This document shows positions 47,001 to 59,000 of a stretch of DNA of 64,000 nt, piece after piece. The position numbers were made by a program, and so were the translations under genes. Each line of letters starts with the position of its first letter. Within the stretch, counting starts at the first letter, position 1. Under the pieces are notes generated by a model. It ran no database searches, had not been told where the DNA came from, and was given only the letters and a program-made list of their open reading frames with translations. Source of the DNA: Danio rerio (taxonomy: Eukaryota > Chordata > Actinopteri > Cypriniformes > Danionidae). The stretch is taken from NCBI RefSeq assembly GCF_049306965.1, contig NC_133181.1, positions 54,953,001 to 55,017,000 of the forward strand, read 5' to 3'.

Positions 47001-50000
47001 GCTGCAAACCAACAGCTTTGCTGTATCGGCCCTGACAGCATCGGGAGGAAAAACATGCAACAAACCCTGTGGATCATGGAAACAAACACATACGACCCTT
47101 CATGAATGGCTAAATACTGCATGCTGTATGCTGAGTCCGTAAATGCAGTCTCACTCAGTCATTGGGTCTCACAGCTTGGCAGGTCTGCTTCGCCTTTCGG
47201 TAAGCACGTGCTCTCATGAATAATTAAGAAGCAGGATCTTCTCAAAAGATAAGAAAACTTAGCTATGAATAATAATGAGAAACCGACATATCATCATTGC
47301 ACTAGCTGATTCGTGCTACGTCGCCGATTTTGATCCACCCCAAAATGGATCTAAAAACAGAAGATGAAATAAGCTGACAAAAGCTCCGAATTATCCAGTT
47401 TTCCCCACAATTAAAGCTGACAGCTGCTAACGTTGTCTTAAATGATGCTCAACACCCAATAAAAGCAAAAACTGCTTTTATTCTAGCTGAAATAAAACAA
47501 ATAAGACGTTCTCCAGAAAAAAAATCTGAAATACTGTGAAAAATCCCTTGCTCTGTTAAACATTTGACAAATATTTGAAAAAGCCAAAAAAATAAAATAA
47601 AATAAAAAATCACAGGGCTAATCATTTTGACTTCAACTGTAAACCTTAATGAGTTTGTTTCTTCTGTTAAACATAAATGAATATAATACGTAGAATGCTT
47701 AAATCATTGACTTCCATACTATTTGTTTTCCTACTATGGAAGTCTATGGTTACAGGTTTTCAGCATTTTTCAAAATATCTTCTTTTATGTTCAACAAAAG
47801 AAAAAGACTCGATCAAGTAAACAATGACAGAATTTTCATTTCTGGGTGAACTGTCCCTTTAACAGAGGCTCAACTCCCATTAAAACATGTCTGAACAAGC
47901 GTTTGACAGAATAAACACTGCTGTGAGACTTCAGATGTTCTGGATAGGCACTCCTCTTGAGACCAGTTTTGATGTGCTTTTAAAAACATCACTGTGAAAA
48001 TGTGTTTTAGCTTTGCTCTTTACCATACATTTGGTTTTTAAAATGAGTATCTATAAAATAAACGTTGATTACTGAGAGTTAATCAAAAATATTGGTAACA
48101 CTTTAGAATAATGCTCCATTAGTCAATGTATTTACTAACATTCATGAAGATGAATAATCTTGTAAAGCATTTATTAATCATAGTTCAGCATTAACAAATG
48201 CTTTATTAAAATGCAAAGTTGTGCTTGTTTGCATTAGTTAATGCACTGTGAGTTAACATGAACTAAAGTAATTTAACCTAAATAACATTAACATGCATGA
48301 ATAAACACCATAATAAATTGATTACTAATAGTTTTGTTTATTTTAGGTAATACATTATCTAACATTAACTAACAGACCATTGTTTTACAAGGTTGCCACA
48401 TAATTAGCTTGTATAACATGTCAAATTAGGCGGCATAATGGCTCAGTGGTTAGCACTGTCACCTCACAGCAAGAAGGTCGCTGGTTTGAATCCCGGCTGG
48501 ACCAGTTGGCATTTCTGTGTGGAGTTTGCATGTTCTCCCCATGTTCCCGTGGGTTTCCTCTGGGTGCTCTGGTCTCACCCACAGCCCAAAGACATGCGCT
48601 ATAGGTGAATTGAATGAACTAAATTATCCGTAGTGTATGAGTGTGTGTGTGTGTGTGTGTTTTTGTAACATATCAGGAGACAAATCCGTATAATGACGTG
48701 GGTATGACACAGGTATTACAAAAAATATTGGTAACACTTTAGAATAATGCTCCATTAATCAATGTATTTACTAACATTCATGAAGATGAATAATCTTGTA
48801 AAGCATTTATTAATCATAGTTCAGCATTAACAAATGCTTTATTAAAATGCAAAGTTGTGCTTGTTTGCATAAGTTAATGCACTGTGAGTTAACATGAACT
48901 AAAGTAATTTAACTTAAATAACATTAACATGCGTGAATAAACACCATAACAAAATTTATTGCTAATAGTTTTGTTTATTTTAGTAAATACATTATCTAAC
49001 ATTAACTAATGGACCATTGTTTTACAGTGTTGCCACATAATTAGCTTGTATAACATGGCAAATTAGGCGGCATAATGGCTCAGTGGTTAGCACTGTCACC
49101 TCACAGCAAGAAGGTCGCTGGTTTGAATCCCGGCTGGACCAGTTGGCATTTCTGTGTGGAGTTTGCATGTTCTCCCCATGTTCCCGTGGGTTTCCTCTGG
49201 GTGCTCTGGTCTCACCCACAGCCCAAAGACATGCGCTATAGGTGAATTGAATGAACTAAATTATCCGTAGTGTGTGTGTACGTGTTTTTGTAACATATCA
49301 GGACACAAATCCGTATAATGACGTGGGTATGACACAGGTATTACAAAAGGAGGTGAAATATAAGGACATTGGTGATGTCCTCATTTTTCAAAAGGCTTAT
49401 AAATCCTACAGAATGAGTTTAATCAGAGAGTAAAGCTGCACACAGTCTCCTGTAATGGTTGGGTTGAGGGGTTGGGTGGGTTGAGGGCAATACAATATAT
49501 GGTTTGGACAGTATAAAATGAATGGAAACCTATGTAATGTCCCCACTTTTCACAAAAACAAACATGTGTGTGTTTGTGTGTGAGATAGTACTGGGTTGCG
49601 GCTGGAAGTGCATTCACTGCGTCAAACATATGCTGGAATAGTTATCGGTTCATTCCGCTGTGGTGACCCCTGATAAATAAGGGACAAAGCCAAATCATTT
49701 GATTTGTTTGCCTGTATGTCATGATTGTGTCCAATAGCTGATATCAGAGAACCATGACTGCAAATGTGTTGTCAAATTATTTCAGTACTTTAAAAAAAGA
49801 TATCCGTGTTCATACTGTGTGATATTTACATTTAAGAAAATATTTTTAATAACAGCTCTGTTAAAGCTTTGTTTTGGTATCACATGCACAACGAAACAAC
49901 TGTTTGCCAACTATTACAGCTCTTTACCTTTAGTTGCAACAGAAATATTCTCTATTTTTCAGCCAATGAAAGTGGTCGGCGTGAAGGCTCATACAGAAAA

Positions 50001-53000
50001 CGATAAAGGTCAAATTCTGCTTGACGTTTACATCAGGTGAGGGCTGCATCTTTTTACACATTTGTGACTGATACTTATGTGACTTGCAATTCATTTGTGA
50101 TTTTCTCTATAATGCATGAATTGTCTTTTGGGAGTGTTTTAAATAGCACTGTATAGTCAGTATTGTGTTCATATTTCACAAGCTGACCAGAAACGACTTA
50201 ATTATGCACAATGTAGCACAATGATTAAAAGGGACCTATTATGCAAAAATCCCTTTTTTAAGCGCTTCAAACTCATTTGTGTGGCAGCAGTGTGTGAATA
50301 TAAGCAGTCTCTAATGGTAAAAAATGATTCATTAGTCTGCAGAAATACTTTGGTTGACATTCTCCCTTTGTTCGTGTCATCAGAGGGGGGAAAGCCCCAC
50401 CCATTAGTAACAATCTCTCCCTTATTAGCAAAAACAGCCCTGAGTTCGCAGCAGTCGTCTGCCATTTATGGGGCGTTCACACCGGAACGGATGATTTTTT
50501 ACATGTTAGGTCAATGCAAAGACACAAAAAGACTTTTTTACGGTGCTATTCTTGCAGTGAGCATTTTATAATAATAAATAATAATCACTCGAGTTATAAA
50601 ATCTAAACTTCAGAGGACATTCGCGCTGCGTTTATCAATCAGGAACTTGCTCTCGTAGGGGCATGATTATGTGCCTGTCGTTGGTGTCCCGAGGGGAAAT
50701 CCTCCTGTTGACACTGGACAACAGCTCATCAAACTGGGCTCGGCTCAGTCGCAAGCCCTGCTGAAAGCCTCCATCATCCAGGTATAGTTTCTGGAGGAGT
50801 TGATGAACTCACAGAGCTGGGTGCACCTCTGAAAGGATCTAGTGGACTTAAGTAATGGTGCTGAATGAATCTACACTGTTTTTCAGCCTTCCTAAAGCAC
50901 ATAAAGCACAGCTACTCTCTCAATAAAATCTATGTTAGCCATTTAACAATGAAACTGGACTCACTGGACAGACAGAAGCCCTCCCTGTGACACAAAACTG
51001 TGTGTAGTGTGAAGTGAATTTGACGTGCGACTCATTTGAGTTGAAAAATCTGAACTTTAGCGGACATTCGCGCCACGTTAACCAATCAGGAGCTTGCTCT
51101 TATATGGGTGTTATTATAACGTATTGCCTATTGTTGGTGTCTCGACACGAAACCCTCCTGCCTGACAGCGGACAACATCTCATCAACCTGGGCTCGGCTC
51201 GGCTTCCATCATCAAGGTATAGCTTCTGGGTGCACCTCTGAAAGGATCTAGTGGACTCAAGACACGTTGCTGAACGAATCTACGCTGTTTTTGAGTTTTC
51301 CTAAAGCACATAAAGCACAGCTACTCTCTCAATAAAACCCATGTTAGCCATTTAGCAACAAAACTATAGTCACCGGACACAGAATCCCCGCCCATGACAG
51401 GAATCCGTGTCTTATGAGGTTGACGTGCAAATGATTCGAATTTGATGAGCGAATGAAGTAAGGTGAGGCAGTGGCGCAGTAGGTAGTGCTGTCGCTGGTT
51501 CGAACCTCGGCTCAGTTGGTGTTTCTGTGTGGAGTTTGCATGTTCTCCCTGTGTTCGCGTGGGTTTCCTTCGGGTGCTCCGGCTTTTCCCACAGTCCAAA
51601 GACATGCGGTACAGGTGAATTGGGTAGGCTAAATTGTCCAAAGTGTATGAGTGTGTGTGTGAATGTGTGTGTGGATATTTCCCAGAGATGGGTTGCGGCT
51701 GGAAGGGCATCCGCTGCATAAAAAACTTGCTGGATAAGTTGGCGGTTCATTCCGCTGTGGCGACCGCGGATTAATAAAGGGACTAAGCTGACAAGAAAAT
51801 TAATGAATGAAGTGAGTAAACTCAATGTTCATGCATCTGTTTATGCGAAAAGAGCGTGATTTGTTCATGCAAGTCACGTCTAGTGTGAACACCCTATTAG
51901 AATTTTCACCTGCTGAAGAAAATGTCAGCTACTAAGAGGATTATAAACAGTGCTTAATTTTGAAATTAATGATAAATTCCTGGAACAAAACCAGGAAATA
52001 AAAGTTACAGTGACTGACGTCCACCAAACAGTTTTAGTTTTCCCAGAACATGACGTCATTAAACGGTTATAGAACAAAAAAAGAGCATCACATTTCTGAA
52101 CGGTCTTTAATTATTTAGTGTCAACATCAACATTAATCGTATGAACAATCACTATTCAAAAGAATGAAATGACTCAGTCTAATGTTCAAGAAGGTCCCAC
52201 AGTTACCACTTTTGTCATGTTTTCTGGCTGACTTGAGATCGCTTTGCTTCTGTCTCCTGCTATTCTGATCCATTCGTGCAGTTTCATTTTTTCAAGATCT
52301 CTTTGATCAGGCTTATTATCAGTTTACCGGTGGTTTTAAAAACTGAAAATATGCATGGCTGTCTCTTTGCCAATTTGAACATACAAATATTATTTAGGTT
52401 GGCCACTATGGACATCAGCAGACATCGACGTCGTTAGGAATAAATTACCGTAGAAGGCCAGTTTTCAAAATGATCTGCTGTTATATCTGATTTTTGTTAA
52501 ACAGAAGACAGAAGCTCAGGTTTAGAACAAGTGAACGATGACAGAGGTTTCATTTTTAATTGATCTGTTTCTTTTAATATGTTTCATTAATTTGTGAAGA
52601 GTTAAAAACAGCCTAATGTTTCCTCTCCGCCAACTGTTCTCCAGTTCTGATCCATTCGTGCAGTTTCATTTTTTCAAGATCTCTTTGATCAGGCTTATTA
52701 TCAGTTTACCGGTGGTTTTAAAAACTGAAAATATGCATGGCTGTCTCTTTGCCAATTTGAACATACAAATATTATTTAGGTTGGCCACTATGCCATTATT
52801 TTTTTTCACTGCTCACTGCACGCGAAACAACGATCACCAACCAATGAGAGTGATTGTAAACATAAGAGAGCCGATTGGCTGACAATATTGTTGAGGGCCA
52901 ATACTTAAACGTGACTTTTGGTTTAACTTGCATAGACTACTTTCATGTGTGCGTGTGCAAGCACACACAAGCCACACCACACACCTTCACTTAATATTCA

Positions 53001-56000
53001 CTTTCTCTCGCACTCACATACACATGTAGGTATTTACGATGCACAAGTTAATGCCAAATCTTTAAAATAAACACCAGAACGCAAAGCACAAATATCTGAC
53101 ATTTTTTGGTACAGTGTCCAGCAAGATCTGGCTCAAATTAAGCACTGATTATAAATGTTGGATGCACAACTGAACATCGTAATCTCTTTAGACTGCCTTC
53201 TTATGAGATGCTTCTTTTGACATATTCAGTCTTTCACAGAGATAACCTTTATCCTGTTTTGAATCTGCCATAAAGCTAAAGCATGGCTGTTTGTAGCTCC
53301 GCCCTCTTTTGAAATTTTTTATTTAAAGCGACAGTCACCAAATGGCACAACTTGAATCAAAGCCAAAAGTGGGCAGTTTCAAAGAGTCCTCAAACATTAT
53401 TTATGTTTTATTTTGAGCTGAAATTTCACAGATACACTCTAGGGACATCAGAGACTTACACAAGACTTTACACACTTTACAAGACTCTACATCCTATAAA
53501 AAGGGACATAATAGGTCCCCTTCACGACCATTTAGGGCTGCTCGATTTTGGGAAAAATTATAATCACAATTATTTTGGGCATAATTGTAATCATGATTAT
53601 TCCAAACGATTATTAGTTCTAGTCAAAATTATTGGCACTCCTGAGAATGTTTTTTTAAAATAAATATTTCCCAAATGCTTCTGACTGTCTGCGCGCCGCA
53701 CACACATAAGCATGCGGTCTTTCGTGCTTATAAGAGCAACAAGTGAGGAGAACTGGAAAGGGGGCGGTAAATAATGGAATGGAATCTCGATTAATGGTTT
53801 TTCATAATCGTTAGAAGCCAAAATCGAAATCGGATTTTCGATTAATTGCACAAGCCCTACGACCATTGCAGTTTTTAAAGAAATAGTTCAACTAAAATTG
53901 AGAATGCACTCACTGTTTACTTACCATCAAATGCTTGCAAACGAGTTTCTTTTTCCTGTTAAACACAAAGGAAGAAATCTCAAGAATGTTGGACATCAGC
54001 AGACATCGACGTCGTTAGGAATAAATTACCGTAGAAGGCCAGTTTTCAAAATGATCTGCTGTTATATCTGATTTTTGTTAAACAGAAGACAGAAGCTCAG
54101 GTTTAGAACAAGTGAACGATGACAGAGGTTTCATTTTTAATTGATCTGTTTCTTTTAATATGTTTCATTAATTTGTGAAGAGTTAAAAACAGCCTAATGT
54201 TTCCTCTCCGCCAACTGTTCTCCAGTTATGTTGGGGATGTGGAGATAAACGTGGAGGTGAAGAGATACTTCTGCAAAGCTGGTGTGAAGGGAATACAGGT
54301 GAGAGTCTGCATTGCGGCAGCAGATCTGATATGCTGTTCCAGTGAGGAAATAAAATGTTCATCAGGAAATGTTTTATTACCCTTTTCTTAGCTTCATGGA
54401 ATGATGCGTGTGATTTTGGAGCCGCTGATCAGCGACGTCCCAATAGTAGGAGCTGTGACCATGTTCTTCATCCAGAGACCTGTGAGTTTCTCTAAACGCA
54501 AGCTTCATGGTGAACAAAAATATTTTTAAATGGTTCTGTTAAATCAGGGGTGTCCAAACTGAGTCCTGAAGGGCCAGTGTCCTAGAGAGTTTATCTCCGA
54601 CTTGCTTCAACACACCTGCCAGAAGGTTTCTGTTATATCTAGTAAGAGCTTGTTTAGCTGTTCAGGTGTGTTTGATTAGGGTTGGAGCTAAACTCTCCAA
54701 GACTCCAGCCCTCCAGACCCGAGTTTGGACATCCTTGTTTTAAATGGTGACATGGTGGCTTAGTAGTTATGCCTGTCACCTCACAGCAAAAAGTTGGCAT
54801 TTCTGTGTGGAGTTTGCATGTTCCTCCCATGTTGGCATGGGTTTCCGCCTGGTGCTTCAGTTTCCCCCACATTCTAAATTGAATGAACTAAATTGGCCGT
54901 AGTGTATGGATGTGTGTGTGAATGTGACAGTGTATGGGTATTTCCCAGTACTGGGTTGAGGCTGAAAGGTTATCCGCTGTGTAAAGCATATGCTGGTTCA
55001 TTCCACTGTGACGACCTCTGAACTAGAGAGCCAAAGGAAAACGATTGAATGAATGGTTCTGTTATTCTTTTTTCTCCATAGTTCATACTTCTTCTGATGC
55101 CTCCATAGTTGTTGAGTTGACTGTAGATCCCTAGTTAGAGTGGAAGTGGATTTCCCAAACTGGGATTTATTCAAATAAATATAAGCAAATTTTTTAAATA
55201 AACATCATTTTAAAAAATGTAATCACTAACTAAATTGAATACTAAATACTAAAAGTTCAGAAATGTTTTCACCAAGTTTTCACCATGTCAAAATTGTAAT
55301 TTTGAGAGAGACTTAAAAAATCATTTGTCATTGTGGTGTAAAAGTCACACACATTTCAAATAATGTAAAGATTTAAATGATTAGTTTACCCAAAAATGAA
55401 AATTCTGGCATTTTTTACTCTCCCTTTACTTGTGTCAAACCTTTATGATTTTTTCTGATGATCACTAAAAAAAGTAATTCTAAAAGATGTTGGAAACTTC
55501 CATTCCATTTTCCCTTTTATGGAATTCAGTGGTTTACAAGTTTCTAACATTTTCTTACATCTTCTTTTGTGTTCAACAAATTTCTAAAGGTTTGGAACCA
55601 TTTGAGGGTGAATAAATAGGACGTAAACTTAAACTTTACACTTTTGTTTTGTTCTGCAAATACTAATAATATTTCTTCTATACACTCACCAGCCACTTTA
55701 TTAGGTACACCTTAGTAGTACCGGGTTGGACCTCCTTTTGCCTTCAGAGCTGTTTTAATCCCTCATGGCATAGATTGAACAAGTTACTGGAAACATTCCC
55801 TAGAGATTTTGCTCCATTTTGACATGATAGCATCACACAGTTGCTGCAGATTTGTCAGCTGCACATCCATGATGCCAATCTCTTGTTACACCACATCCCA
55901 AAAGCTGCTCTATTGGATTGATATCTAGTGACTGTGGAGGACATTTGAATCCAGTGAACTCATTGTCGTGTTCAAGAAACCAGTCTGAGATGATTCAAGC

Positions 56001-59000
56001 TTCATGACATGGTGTGTCATCCTGCTGGAAGTAGCCACAGTAATAGGTACACTGTGGTCATAAAGGGATGGACATGGTCAGCAACAATACTCAGGTAGGC
56101 TGTGGCATTGACACAATGCTCAAGTGGTACTAATGGGCCCAAAGTGTGCCAAGAAAATATCCCCCACACCATTACACCACCACCACCAGCCTGAACCATT
56201 GATACAAGGCTGGATGGATCTATGCTTTTATGTTGTTGATGCCAAATTCTGACCCTACCATCTGAATGTTGCAGCAGAAATCGAGACTCATCAGACCAGG
56301 CAATGTTTTTCCAATCTTCTGTTGTCTAATTTTTGTGAGCCTGTGCCAATTGCAGCCTCAGTTTTCTGTTCTTAGCTCACAGGAGTGGCACCCGGTGTGG
56401 TCTTCTGCTGCTGTAGCCCATCTGTCTCAAGGTTAGATATGTTGTGTGTTCAGAGATGCTTTTCTGCATACCTCTGTTGTAACAAGTGGTTATTTGAGTT
56501 ACTGTTGCCTTTCTATCAGCTGAAACCAGTCTGGCCGTTCTCCTCTGGTCTCTGGCATCAACAATGCATTTGTGCCCACAGAACTGCCGCTCAATGAATA
56601 ATTCCTCTTTTTCGGACCATTCCTTGTAAACTCTAAAAGATGTTTGTGCATGAAAATCCCAGTAGATCAGCAGTTTCTGAAATCAGTTTCAGATCAGCCC
56701 GTCTGGCACCAACAACCATGCCACGTTCAAAGTCACTTGAATCACCTTTCTTATCCATTCTGATGCTCAGTTTGAACTGCATTAGATTGTCTTGACCATG
56801 TCTACATGCCTAAACGTATTGAGTTGCTGCCATGTGATTAGCTGATTAGATATTTTCTTAAATGAGCTGTCGGACTGGTGTACCTAATAAAGTGGCCGGT
56901 GGCCCTGTGTATATTAAAATAAAAATGGCATTAATAAGAGTTGGTCAAAAATACAAAAAACAGACGTGTTCACTTTTAGATTAATCAATGGCACTTTTTT
57001 AACTTTAAAATTGTTAAAAGTCATCATTTGGTGGAATAGCCCTTACATATTCAGTAAGGTAAATTCATTTTTATTTTGAACGACTTCAAGGAATGTTACC
57101 AGATTGTTATTGAAGAACAAGTATGAACCATTTTACACAAATATACACCTGGTAAATCCATATAACTGAGCATTTTCACATGCTTATCACTGACTAGTAT
57201 AACGTTAGTAGCCAAATCACAGTACTAGTTTTGTTAGAATTGTATTTTTTTATTATTTGTATCTTTATTTTTAGAAACTGACCATTAACTGGACCGGTCT
57301 GACCAACCTGCTGGACATTCCAGGACTCAAGTGAGTTTCAGTCATCAGAGATACACAAAAGCCGCATTATTCAGCTCAGTACACTCACTGTCCACTGAGC
57401 TTATTTGTAGTGTTTGTCTGTGTGGCTGAATCTGCTTTGTGCTTCTCCTCAGTGTGATGTCTGACACCATGATCATGGATGCGATTGCTTCATTCCTGGT
57501 GTTGCCCAATCGCCTGACAGTTCCTCTGGTGGCAGACCTGCCTGTGGCACAGCTGCGGTGCCCTTTGCCCAGGGTAACACACACACTCTCAGAGAGGCTT
57601 GTTTCTATATCCCAGTGAGGACTCACATAGACAGAATGATGTTTCTACTATAGAAACCATATATTCTGTCCCTCCACCCCTAAACCTAACTCTCACAGGA
57701 AACAATCAGCAATTTAAAATTTTCAAAATACTTAAAAGTTATTATTGGTATTTCTGACAACAGATATGGACTGCAAGACTTTTATGGTGACCTCTTATTT
57801 GATTTATGGAGTTGTCATTATTATTATTATGTAATGTGTTCTAACTGTATTGATCTTGCCATGAAAGAGCCATTAGCTGTGAATTTGCCAATAAATAAAT
57901 AATCAGAAGAAAAAAAAACTTCCCATAGACGTGATAAATTTATTTTGCATAGTCTGTATATTTTGTCCTCCTATCCTAAACCTAATGCTCATAGAAAACA
58001 ATCTGGAGTTTTACATTTTCGCAATACTTAATTCTGTATGGTTTACAAGCCATTTTCCTCATGGGGTTTAAATTCCTCAAATGGTTAAAATGTATTTGTA
58101 TTGCTATTCTAGTGGGGACATTTGGTCCCTACTACATAATGAAAACAAGAAACGCACACACAGAGACCTTCATAGATGCCCATATACTTTACAATCTCCA
58201 TACAATGACATAAACAGTGCTATGATACTAAGTGACATGCACACTATCTTTTTGTGTTTTGTATGCTTTAGAAAAGGCTTTAAGGTTTGTCAGTGCTTCA
58301 TTTATCCGATTAGAAAGGTAGCAAAACATTGAAATTGTTTTGTAATGTAATCTACATTTGTAGATTACATTACAAGTAAGATACATTTTCAGCATCATCC
58401 GCCGTTAGTGTCACATACTCCTTCAGAAATCATTATAATATATTGATTTGGTTCCCAAGAATAATTTCTGATTATTATCAATGTTGAAAAAAGAGTCATG
58501 CTGCCACAATATTTGTTTAATCTTCATATTAATATAAGATTTCAAACAACAGGATTTACTCTTTATAAATATCTTTACTGTCACTTTTGATTAATTAAAT
58601 GACTTTAAGTTTTCTTTCTTCTAAAAAAATTGTAAAATAAAAAACTTTCTGACCTTTCTTACACCATGATCATGGATGCGATTGCTTTATTGCTGATGTT
58701 GCCCAATCAGTGCCCAATCCTGGTGTTGCCCAATGCTATTGGTGTAGCCAATATCAGAGGTTTCAGTTGTAATGTGTAGATACAAATTCAGATGTTTGCA
58801 TGCACATTTATTCATTTGACAGACATAAGCTTAACCCTTGTGCACTGTTCATATTTACAGTCTTTTGATATGTTCGGGATGAAAACATTTACTTAATTAA
58901 ACTGCTGTAAAAATGTTTTTAGCAAGAAGTGATGCCTCTTGGTAATTCTATGCTCTTTGTATACACACGCACCCCATATAGCTCCTTTAAAAAATGCATT

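Larger units (their letters stand above)
46034..47862. mobile_element. GTTCACCC-family MITE interrupted by two further elements
   Basis: Left part AAGGGATGGTTCATCCAAAA and right part CATTTCTGGGTGAACTGTCC are inverse ends of the family seen whole at 61371-61678. The interior is displaced by the mariner-type MITE at 46096-47639, which has its own insertion. Confidence 0.7.
50229..53522. mobile_element. DNA repeat with AAGGGACCTATTATG ends, heavily interrupted
   Basis: AAGGGACCTATTATGC at the left and CATAATAGGTCCCCTT at the right are inverse ends. Adjacent family phrases (GAGCTGAAATTTCACAGATA, GGGACATCAGAGACTTA) support a known fish element. It holds the nested element at 50470-51897, a DANA SINE and the templated duplication described separately. 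Confidence 0.6.
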
